Part shown: piece after piece, positions 50,925 to 62,900 of the stretch
How the letters are laid out: each line of letters opens with the position of its first letter
How positions within the stretch are numbered: position 1 is the stretch's first letter
Source of the DNA: Tanytarsus gracilentus
Lineage: Eukaryota > Arthropoda > Insecta > Diptera > Chironomidae
NCBI GenBank assembly: GCA_038502055.1
Contig: JAXRKN010000039.1
Span: 62,001-126,000, forward strand
Direction of reading: 5' to 3'
Length of the DNA: 64,000 nt
Translations under genes and position numbers: made by a program
The notes under the pieces: generated by a model
Seen by the model: only the letters and a program-made list of their open reading frames with translations
The model's database searches: none
What the model was told of the DNA's origin: nothing

Positions 50925-53900
50925 ATGCTTGATAAAATCGGAAAAATCATTACAATTTTCATAATTACCAGTTTACTGACAATCTCATGGAATAATTGCT
51001 ACGGTCAGGCGACTAATGATGAGGGTGAGTATGAAAACCGTAAAACCTTCTACTAAGCGGAGAAATGGGAGGCTCTATTGATTTTCATTTCATTGCGACA
51101 ATGTAATTATATCCAAAGAGCACCCGAAGAAGTGGAAAAAAGAGAGATGGAAAGATTTCTATCGCCATTAAATAAATGAGCGGGCTCTTATTTGGCTTTA
51201 CACTCTTCGACTTAGAATAGATTCATTTAAAATTATATTTTTTTACAACTTAACATTTGATCCTTAACATTTTCGTAAAAAACCACATTAAAGTACATCC
51301 CCCATTAATCCTCATTGTTGTCGTGACGTGATGATTGAATCAATTTCAAAGCTTAACCAGATTAAGAGGTTTTATGCGCTGCTTGCTGATTTTATGAAAA
51401 GTGCTTGACATTCTCATGGAAAAAGTGAGTGCATTAATCTGATGGAGAAGACGACGACAACAACAATAATCGAAATGTCTATTGAATATTACGGGTTTTT
51501 TCATTAGCTTTAATGACTGTCACATAAAACTGTTGCATAATTTTTTTTCTCAAGCTATTCTTAATGTAAATCGGACTACGACACGATTCTGTGAGAAATT
51601 GGGACAACGCAAGTGTGTAATGACTTTTTTAATGCTTTTAAAGCTCATGGGAAACATTTTTATATTTTGTGAATAAAAATAAATTTGTAGTTTTTTTTCT
51701 GCACCACAAAACATTTGTACGAGTGTAAAAATTTAGCAGCTACAACCGATGCGAGGAATGATGAGAGCAAACATTTTCCGCAAAAAAAACAACTGAAATT
51801 GTTTTTCGATGTAATGCCAATAACCTCTGAGCCATTCATTCAAATTATTTACGCTATCGAGCGGTGAATTTAAATCAATTTTATTTTTTATCGTACAATT
51901 CAGCACGCGTTTATTTCCGAAGCTACACTTTTTTTCTTTTCTAAAAAGCATATGTGTTACGCAATTTAAAGTGTCAAAGTTTTTAGAACACATTGCTACT
52001 CTAGCGTGAAGAACTGTGTTTCGTGCTTAAAAAACTTAAACTGATGCTAGGTGCGATATTTTAAAAAGAATGTAGTTTCCGAAACGGATTTGCAATCCAT
52101 TCAAAAGACATAAATCTCCAACGAGTTTAGAGACTGCTCTGAAATGAATTGAGCAAGAGAACGTCGAACAATGAGCCACAAATTGGAAGTAAAGAGAATT
52201 GAATGGAATGCAGAGAGCACAATTAAAGACATAATAACTGAAGTTCTTCTTAGTTTTTTTGCGCTCTCTATCTTCTATTCGTTTTTATATTCACCTCATT
52301 AATTCACTTGTTCGATGCATACTCACAAGATGAGTGTCTTATTTTCCCTTTCGGTGCACATATAGGTCTAGAGTAACTTGTTTTCACCACTGCCCCACTT
52401 CTTTTTCTCAAACGATGCTGTAATAAGTTTTTTCTTCTCAATTACACCATAAATTAAGTTATTAAAGAAATATTTAAATTAGAAAAGAGTTAAGTATGTT
52501 GTGTGTTAATGATAACTACTTTTACAAAAAAAATTGAGCACAATATTTTCCTCCTCGTTTTAAACTCGCACTTTTTTACTCGCGCAACAAACCATAGCAA
52601 AGTGACCAGGAAGTTGCAAGTTAAATGCGAGTTTTTTTGTATTGCGGTTCAATACGTAAAACCGACCAATATGAAGTATAAATGTGCACGCTTCCGAATT
52701 TTATGATGCCGAAAAAAAACGGCGTTTTTATTTCGGTAACGCAAAATGTGTCAGTAAAAATTTTATGTTGCTATTGTTCAATTATTAATCGACACACCTA
52801 AAACAAGCGAAAAATGACATCATAACAGGAATTTTATCGCGCAATTTATTAAAAATTAGAGCACTCTCTCCAGAGATTGTCTCACGTTTAGAATTTCACC
52901 TACAAACATGAACGGAAAAAATATGGACAGTTTTTTAATTCCATATCGTGAGGATCGTGTATGCACGCATATCACAAATCATTTTACAAATTGGAAAGCT
53001 GTCAAAAAGCTTTTTATGCGAGCGAGTAGAGATTTTGCATCCTCAAATAGCATGGATGGGCCTCCTACACGACAGGTCAAAAAAGTTTGTTTTATTATCT
53101 CTCTCGCGTAGCAACGTGAACTGCGTATTGTGTATGCAACATTTAGCGTGTCTCAAAGCGCTCACACTATAGCGTACTACACATGAACTTTTATTACTAT
53201 GTGAAAATACTGGAAAATTTTTACTTGAAAAATCATTTTTATAGACACACTTGTCAATGATTACGATATAATAACCGCATATCCCTTTTCTCTTCAACGC
53301 TCAAGAAAGTTTTTCTCACACTTTTTTCCCTTCATGAAACTCATACCTCCTTGGTCGTTTCAGTTTCAGTAATGACAGTTTCGCCACCTGCTTCCGAGAT
53401 TACAACATTATCATCACAATCAAGCCCAAATGTGCCTTTATCACTATCTACGAAAGAAGATATTATTGATGTGACTACAATGCGGGATGATTCATTAAAA
53501 GTTTTACCACTAGATCCGGTCGAGGTTACAACGATGGTGGCTGATAATAAAACAAATTTGTTAAGTGATAAAGAAAAAAGCGACGATGATGAATCGACTG
53601 TGACCTCATCACCAAAAACAACCCAATTGCCAATGATCGTAAATTTATTCGATACCAAAATTAAACCGGAGAATGATGTGAGCGATAATCAGGTAACAGT
53701 GCCTACGACATTAGATGATATCGATGAGGAGAAAAACCAATCGGTCGAGATAATGCTGCAAGAGAAAGAAGGTCGTGCCATCAATTTTCCTTTGGAAATT
53801 TTAAACAGCAGGTACTTTATGACTATTTATAAATTCTTACATATATAAATCTTTAATAATAATAATATTTTTTGATAACTGAGAAATAATTTTTAAATTT

Positions 53901-56900
53901 GTTAAGAAACAGCACTGAACGTGAACACATGCAGATTCCCAATTTCGTCACAACAAGTACAGAAAAATCGCACGTCATGTCTTTCTTTGATTTGAGTGAC
54001 GTCAGCATGGACCACGAGGTTATTGAAAAAAATACCAAGGAAAAGAAGAAAGCATCGGCAGCAGAGATAGCAACCGAAGGGGAGAAGCATGTAGAGTGCT
54101 CATTTAATGGAACACTTTATAAGGTATGGAAAAATCATTTTCTTTCATTTCAAACTTACCAACCTAGGGAGTAAGAAAACAATTTGTAAACGGAAAAAAT
54201 CGACTTGCACTGAAAAGAGTGAATCATTCATATTTTGCGCAGTTGGATTTTCCAATTTCTCTCTTCGCCTTCGTTTACACTTCCATCTTGGGTTTCAGTC
54301 AACCCAACTCTTTCTTCATCATTATTTGTGCGTGCATTGAGTAAGAAAAAAAGTGGGAAAGAAATTCGCAAAAACAATTTTGCGAAATAAATTCGTTAAG
54401 ATGCGCACGTGAACATTTTCAATTTGCGAAAATGTGATAAAAATGTGCAAGACACATGTAGCTAGAAATTCCACAGGTCCTACGAGTGAAAAATAAAAGT
54501 ACGTTAAATATTTTTGTTAACATAAATTTGTATTCTACAATACCAGCGCGTTATTGTTATTCAACTTGCGTGGCTTTACGATGTGAAAAGTAACAACATC
54601 TTTCTCATTTTTCTCTCGGATGTCGATACCTGACACTTTTAACAATAAGTCAATCGTTTAGTCACTGTATATATGTGTTTTAAGTAATTTCTATGGAAAT
54701 ATTGAAAATAAAATAAAATGAGCTGTCAAGCTGCCTACTCTCACGCGGTAAAGAAAGTAAATGGAATCAGGCGGAGTCGTGAGGTTTTAAAATTAACTTT
54801 CAGTTGCATAATCGGTCTGGATTTTGTGTTATAAGTTTGGATTTAAGCATGATAGAATTTGCTATATTTTTCAATTTTAATTGGCGCTCACATATTATTT
54901 ATGTAAAAAAAGAAAGTAAATTTGCGACCAATTTCCATTCTAAATACCGCAATCACCACCATCATTGGGTTGTACTGATTGCGCCTTAAGAATGTTCTGA
55001 AAAAGTTTCCAAGAGGGAGAGAAAAATTAAATCATTTGCATAAAACAATTTTACATTTGTAATAAGTGTAAGCTTTTTTAATTAAATGCTAATGTATTTT
55101 CGTTTTTATGCTGTTGTTGCCGCTAAATTGTACTGCTGTTTTTGAAAACTCTGAGGGCGGATCAAAAAGTTATAAGCTTTTTTTAAAGTGATTTAAATGA
55201 CCCTAATCGAGCGACATTTTCTTTTAAAATATGACATCTAAAATACTACACCACCGCAACTTCTCACTTAAACAAAATTGTAAGTACATGCAGTCACTCC
55301 TTGAATGTTTTTAATTATTGCTCAAAAACATGCTGCAATTTTCAGCAACTCTCACAAAGTTAACATTAGTATCAGTTATTTGTCAGAGCCGAGAAGAAAA
55401 GATGAAAAACTAAAACTTTTCATCACCATGCAATGCAAAAAAGAGTTGTGAAAATGGCTACGAGAGTGAGGATGAAGTAAAAATGTGCATTTAAAATGCT
55501 TCATTAGAACCCTACTGTGAAATTATTTTCATTGCAGTGCTACGCTATTGTAAAATTTAATTTCTATTTTTTGTATGAGCATGAGAGAGTGAGTAATATT
55601 TGTGATAGTTGCAGTTTTCATTATTCCACCATCATTTTATATGCATATGTAGTTAGTTCTAGGATGCAGAAAGTTTAAAGAGAGAAAGATAGAACATAGA
55701 AAAGTTTTTTGGTAATAAAAATAATTTAGCATTATAAGACGACGATGAACATATCGTATAGAAAAAAGAAAGAAGAAGATTTTTTCATGCTCGACTGTGG
55801 GAGCACGGCAATATTTTAAAACGACATCTTAATGTTCACAATTGCATAATTTGCTTTTAAATAAGGATAGAAATGTCGCATTTTTAAAAATCGCAGAGGG
55901 AAAATTTATTCATGAAGATATACTCCACATAGATTGTTATTGTTTTTCCTTTTTCCTCTCCATACAAACCGGAGTGTGTGAGTACTTTTGAGAAAGAAAG
56001 AGAAAAAAAGAATATAAGCTTTTCATGAAAGAAAAATGCAATTTCAATTTCATTGCTTCTTCTCTTCGTTTGCTAAAGGCATCATCATCATTTGCAGAGC
56101 ATGCCTGATCCCTCTTTTGTTTATTCAGATTCTACTTTTTCTCATTCTTAAGTCTCCGTATAAATACCTAATACTGATCTCGATGCAATTTTGTTTTGGA
56201 AAATCTTATATGCTGTTTTTTTGTTTGAAAATTCACACTTGATGGGAATATTTGTTTAAAAAAATAATTAAAAACTTTTTACCAGTTGAATATTCTATCG
56301 AATCAAGACTTCATGCGAATCTAATATTAGTACTTCATTGAAGCCATGCATGGGATTGCTAAATTGATACTGTATCACATTCCACGGCATTGCGTAATAG
56401 CTGTGCATTATAATTTTAATCAATTAGCAACTCACCCTCGCTTGAGCACGATAGCAATTTTGCACCCACATTTTATTATAACTATTATTATTATTGTCGA
56501 CGTTATCAAAATTATTTTCACAACAGCAGAACTTTCTGCACAATTGATTAAATCATTAACGGGGGGCGTAGCACGGCGATATAAATTTTATATCAGATAT
56601 CAAAGATATAAAAGATATAAATTTATATCTTTTATATCTTTTATCTCTTTTATATCATTTATATCTTCCATACAAAATTGATATAAAATTTATATCTTTT
56701 ATATCTTTTTACAAAAATTAAATCAAGATTTAATTAAATTTAACAAACTTTAAATGTTTCTTGATATAAAAAAATACTTTAAAATTTTTTTGAATGAAAT
56801 TTATTCTCAGTTTCTTTCTAACGCGATTAATAAAACTGTTTCAAAATAAACTAGCGGGTGTTGCCGCGTAACCCATCGAATCAGATCATTATTTGAAAAT

Positions 56901-59900
56901 CGAATGCATAAAAAAATCAGTCAGTCAATCCGGACGACGCGTGTACAAAAAAGCCAAGACATTTTGGCCAATGGTATGGACACTTTGGCCAATAGCATGG
57001 ACATTTTGGCCAATACCATAGACATTTTGGCCAACAATTAATAATTGGATTAGCATTGGGAATAAAAAAATTACTAACATATTATCTTAAATTTTGTTTG
57101 TTACACAAAAAAAAATTGAATAATCGGCCAATCCGAAAAAAAACGGATTTGATTTTCGAATCCAGGAAAATTTTTGAGGAAAATTTGAATGGTGTCTCTT
57201 TTTTCGTCCATGTCTTTAAGTGATAAAAAATATGATTTTGTTTCCTAACTTTTCATTTGGGTAATGATTTTATAATTTTTGTCTCCAGTTTCAAACATGC
57301 AAAAAATTCAGATTTTTACCTTGAATCTGATTTTTGTGAATGTAAAAAATGTCTATGCTGTTGGCCAAAATGTCCATGCTATTGGCCAAAATGTCCATAT
57401 GATTGGCCTTAATGTCTATGCCATTGGCCAAAATGTCCATACCATTGGCCAAAATTTCCATGTCATTGGCTTTTTTGTCTTTACACCAATCCGGACATTT
57501 TGGTTAATACAAACAGTTATGGCTTTAAAAATAAGTTTAGTAGACAAAAATTCGAAAATTTGACTTTACGACTTATATTTGACCTAAGCTTTAAGAACCT
57601 AAGTCCTAAGTACCTCGGACCTATTCCATCCTACTCAGCATCAAAAGACGAGTTTAACGATACCCATGAAGCCATAGTTCTGAAAAATGGACATTTTGGC
57701 TGTCTGTGGCACTACTGGCCGTCCATGATGGACATTCATCAAAAATCATCTATGTCAATCGATTCCTGCTCCAATGACGAGTTCAACGACATACATGAAG
57801 CCATATAAGAGAAAATTAGTATGAAAAATGGATGTTATGGCTGTCCATGGCACGACCTATGGTCATGACTCAAAAAATTCCTAAAATGGGCTAATATAGA
57901 CCCTAAGAGCTACCATCTGGCGAAAACTAGAAGTCTCTAGCTGGTCCAGGGGCCGAGATCTCGATGGAACAGACGGACGGACGGACAGACGGATGGACGG
58001 ACGGAAAGATGAGTATATAAGCGTTACCACAACTTTGTAGGGTTACGCTAAAAATGAGGTGGAGTGACACCAAAATTATGAAAATTATCAATAATAAATT
58101 TTTAAAAATATTTTTATTAAATTTAAAGATGTTTTTCTTCTTGTAAAGTCACTCAATTAACGTTAATTAAAACTTTTATTTAATTTAAAAGAATTGATTC
58201 GCCAATGTTAAAAAGATATAAATGATATAAAAGATATAAATTTTGGGATATAAAAGATATAAAAGATATCAAAGATATCGAAGATATCAAAGATATAAAA
58301 TTTATATCTTCGTGATTCGCCCCCATATCATTAAAATTCTATCCACAACGATGCCTATCTCATTTTCATTATATTGGTTGCCTTTTTTGCATATACAACA
58401 GTGCATCCATGGAAATTGCAAACATTGTTTACGCACACATATTTTGACGCAATTTCACCATTATTTTGTCCTAATGATTTTTTGAGTCTCTTGAAATTGA
58501 AGATAATTTATTTAAAATTATTTTTAAAATAATGGTAAGGGGGTGAAATGAAGAAATAAAAGTAAAAGTAAAAGTCTCTATCTGAAGCCAATTTAAAACA
58601 ATCATCATCAATGAAATAACAATTTTTGATTCGATGATTTTGGAACGACGAGAATAAAATGTAATGTACTGTATGGGTATGATGATGACCAGAAACTTTA
58701 TATTTTCGTTAAAAAAATATAAGGATTTTTATATTTTTGCTTCTTGCTATGCACAGAAATTTCACGTTATTGATAGTCAGCCTTATGCACGGAACCTAAA
58801 TAACATGTTTAATTTTTTTGTCAGAGGTTTGGAGGAAAGGGTAAATTGAAGAGTTGACATTAACTCGAGCATAAGCTTGTGAAAGACCGCAAATGCTTAA
58901 TGAAGCTTCAAAACGTCAAATTTTGTTTTGACTCACAATTTTCTCACCGCCACAGTATTGTGCTCAAAAGTAAGCGGCAGTGACTAGTTCTTTTGCGCAT
59001 TATTGTATAACATCATCAATTTGTGAATCGTAAATGGCAATTCTCCTCTGTAAAGACGAGCTCACGACTTTAAGCAACTTACTTAGTTTTTTTACTTCAC
59101 AATTCTCTCTCTGCCATTCTCATCTCAAAAAATGTGAGAGTGTATGATGGCATCTTCAATGCCTTTTAATTTTAAAGTACAGAGATTTCAGTACTTGAAA
59201 GTTTGATGGTCGCACTCTAAATGGATTGTGTCGTCATAAAGTGCAAGTATTAACTGTTTTTCAAATGAAGCATGTTTTAATTTAATTAATGTTCCATGAA
59301 ATACACACACACATATATAAATGAGGGTGCCAAAAACTCGTTTTTTAACGATAGAAAACCACACTCATTAATTCAAACAATTAACATGATCGTTAAAATT
59401 CCTGTTGTCACACATTTCCAAACCACTTGAAAAATCATTGTTGTTGGTCTACAGCGAGTGCAAGTGAAAGAGTACGAAGGGAAATAAAAAGTGAAAAATG
59501 TCAAGTATTCTTTTATCGTTCTCTGCAGTACATGCCATGCCACTGCAATTAAAGATGGAAGTGTACTTTAATTCATCACCAGATTTTACAGAACTTAATT
59601 TATTATTTATTCCTTGCCTCTCATTTTAGGTAGGCGGTAAGCTTGAAAAGGGCTGTGAGGAGCGATGTGTTTGCAAAAAGGGAGGAAAATGGATATGTGA
59701 ACCAAGATGTCAAGGTGCACTAGTACAGATAGGAAAATTCAAAAATCTCGATTCGCATTGCTTTGAACGCGCCTCAAATGATGAATGCTGCTCGGTTGTC
59801 CGATGCGATGATAGTGCGGATGCCGAATTCATTCAGGGTGAGTGATTTTTGGAGCGAACGGCAATTTTTCGCGGGAAAGGTGTAATGCATTTTAATTTCG

Positions 59901-62900
59901 CTAATTAAAGGCTTGCTTTTTAAATTGTTAACACACCGCTATCCAGTTTTGAAAGCGGATAAAAAAGAGAGGTTCACTCATTCATTCATTTTTATATGAG
60001 GAAAACTTTCCGAAATAAATTTCAAAAGCTTTTTTATTTCGACAATTTCAAACTGCCGATAAAACAAGTGGCGGTCGAAACAAGTTCAATAAAAATGAAA
60101 TATCGCGTGAAAGTTAAAAACAAATAAGTAAAAGATTAAAGAAAACTTTTCATTTGTTCTTTTTTTCCTGCAATTCCACACATTTACAAGAAAAGAAGCG
60201 TGCAAAGATTCATGATGCAAAGTTTGTCAAGGAGCGGCGGAAACAACTTGTATAAAAAATTTTGCATTGCATTTTTCTCGTGTGGACTATATATATATAA
60301 AGTTGGAATGAGTTTGAAAGAGGGGGTAGGAAAAAAGTTTTAAAACATTTTTTCTGCTCCGAAGAACCTTCATGAGCACTTGCAAGCAAACACGAGAGGA
60401 ATTGCTTTTCATACAACATATTATATAGCAACAATCCTAGAAAAAGAACTATGCTGTGATAATCTGAGAATTTCATTAAAGTTTTAACATTTCGTATGCA
60501 ATAAATTTGCAGCCCTCTCTCTCGAGAGAGAATGAAAGTTGAAGTTGTTTATATATTTAAGCTCGTCCGTAAAAGTTTTTTTTTATAGGAAATGCCAATT
60601 TTACACTTTTTAGTTGTCCTCTGAACTTTCATTAAATAATTTAAAAATAATTTTTTCTTCTCTCTAAGATGATGACAAGCAAGCTCGATCGGCCAACTCG
60701 AATGATTCCATGGAACAAGGGATGAAATCGGAAAAGCTTTTAGAGAAGGAGCCAGTATTTTTACCAACCTTGCCACCCACTGAGCAGTCGTTAAACGATG
60801 TCATGTGCTCTCACAAGGGTAAACTCTATGCAATAAACGAACGCATTGAAATCGACTGCGATGAGATTTGTACATGTCATGCGAGCGGAGAGATGAAATG
60901 CTTACCGCGATGTCCAAAAATGAACATGACAAACTCCGACCATTGTGTGACGGTGAAAGACTCAAAGGATTCTTGTTGTGAAGTGCAGCTATGCGACGTG
61001 TCCTTAGATGACCATGAACAGTCAGGCTTTGTGCCAATGACAAGCCAATCAAAAGACGACAGCGATGACAAAAAATCAGCAATAACGGCATGTGAATATA
61101 AGGGCAAGAAATATCTATTGAATGACCAGTTTCATGATGAATGCGATTCACTTTGTTATTGTGACAAAAATGGCGTAGAATGTTCGAAAATTCAATGTCC
61201 GTCGACCTTTGGTCTAGATGTGGTTGACCCGCATTGTTTAAAATGGGAACCAGAGCCGGCCACCTTTCGAGCGATAGCTCCAAAGTGCTGTCCTGAGAGG
61301 ATGCGATGCATTGATAATGGAACGTGCGAATACAAGGGACAGACATTCGATAACTGGTCAGAGGTAAAAATTTAAATTTAATTTAAAAAGTTGTTAAAAT
61401 TTGTCGCATTAAATTTATAAATATCACATGCTCATAGATTCCAACGAACATATCTGGCTGTGATCAACATTGTTTCTGTGAAAGTGGAAAGGTTGAATGT
61501 CGACCTGTTTGTCCACCCGTTTTAGCTCTCCCTCCTCCAACTCTCCGCTGTAATCCAAAATATGCTAAGCTTATGCTTATCGAGGACGACGATTGCTGTA
61601 AAGAGTGGCGTTGCACTGAAACAACTGGTGAGTGAAATTGAAATACTTATCTCGAACCCTTCCAACTCCTATCACTTTTTTCTGTGAGAACTTTTTTTTT
61701 GGTTGCTTATCATCACAATTTGTGAACACTCTCTGCGCTAATATGTGTAGCACTAACTCGCAAAATTACATGATTTTCTTTAACACCGTTTTTCTACTCG
61801 CTCTCACTCTAACCTCAATTAAAGTTCGTTTTATGCAAAAGTCATTTCACGTACAACATCAACCATCATCCAAACAAAACACTTTTAATTTCAGAGAATG
61901 ACAAGACAACATCGACTACATCATCTCATAAAAAGTTTTCTCATGAGTATGATAAATTTGCTCCAACAAAGTCACCACCACCAGCTGACCATGAAAACGA
62001 TACAAGCGATATGAATTCAGAAGAAGAAGACGACGATGAAGATGTGAACAATAATGAGCATAAAATAGAAATTCCCTTCTACCCAACCATTGATGGAAAA
62101 CCACCAAAAATTTCACAAGATGGCGGAAAACCGTTTAAGAAGTTTCACGGTGGAAAAGAAGGCACCAAGAAAGATCAATATAATACTAACAATGCTTTTA
62201 CACCGCCAAATTTTGACAACAACAAGTTTCATGTCAATAATAATTATGATCAGCAGCCAGGTCCGGGTTTCTTTAATCCCGATGCAAGTAAAGGGCAATA
62301 TCCAGAGCATCCTGATCAATCTTTGCATCATCAACATCCGGTTGATAAGCAGCTCTTTAATATTCTCGGACAAAATGCACCAAATATTCCACCGCATATT
62401 CGCATTGATCAGCTTTTGCAGCATATTCAGGGACAAGATCAAAATCAAGGACCTTTGCTGCATGGCTTTCAACCCATTCAAATTGCTAACGGAATCAACT
62501 ATAATCAATATGGAGAAAATACCGATCACAATATTCACAGACCAGGTTCATATTTTAGCTCATTTCTTAAATTTGCTTCACTAAAAAATAATAACATATT
62601 CTTAATGTTGTCCATTCCGAATTTGTTTCGCACGCGATTCTCACATTTTCATCTTTTCCTATCTTTAATTTGATTTCTGTTTTATGTGTGTGTATGTGCA
62701 TGAATCTTCTTCTTTATTTTCTCTCTCTATATCGACTCTTCTTTTATTGTGCTGCTACTCATGAATAAGAGTAGCTCGAATATAAAAAGCATTGAGTCGT
62801 CAACAACAACGACGACAAAACAGTCGTAAAATGCGAACTTGAACACATTAAAATTTTCATCACGCAATTTCATTTAACTTCTTTTTTTCTCTCCCTTCCA

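Larger units (their letters stand above)
56837..58055 (+). mobile_element. Repeat family copy C (1.2 kb, nested)
   Basis: Begins TGTTTCAAAA, then GCGGGTGTTGCCGCGTAACC; the 5' hairpin is degraded. It ends with GGAC/GACA tetranucleotides (57971-58006), TATATAAGCG and the same AGCGT...ACGCT hairpin as copy A, then AAAAAT. The body from about 57705 to 58055 matches copy A closely and copy B more loosely. Between the ends lies a pair of oppositely oriented 21-bp arrays not present in the other copies. Confidence 0.7.
56560..58326. mobile_element. Terminal-inverted-repeat element containing repeat copy C
   Basis: The left end GGGGGGCGTAGCACG (56561-56575) and the reverse complement of the right end, GGGGGCGAATCACG (58311-58324 on plus), match with few differences. 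Both continue into GATATAAATTTTATATC. Inside each end are tandem GATATAAA/TTTATATC repeats (about 56579-56706 and 58213-58313). ATCATTAA flanks both sides. There is no transposase frame, so it is a non-autonomous element. Its middle holds a copy of the other repeat family, giving a total of 1.77 kb. The 8-bp flanks suggest hAT-type transposition, but the ends lack a clean CAGGG. Confidence 0.6.
54124..59629 (+). other. Intron 3 of sas, with nested mobile elements
   Basis: A 5.5-kb phase-0 intron that splits the first VWC domain directly after its first Cys. Nearly a third of it is the nested element at 56560-58326. The remainder is AT-rich without recognised features. Confidence 0.7.

Noticed and set aside
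60801..61346. 181-codon minus-strand frame over sas exon 5
   Set aside because: It is the antisense shadow of the Cys-rich VWC coding sequence, which is clearly the real frame.
62113..62538. Long frames on both strands over sas exon 7
   Set aside because: These are shadows of the real linker frame, kept open by its AT-rich Asn/Gln/His codons.
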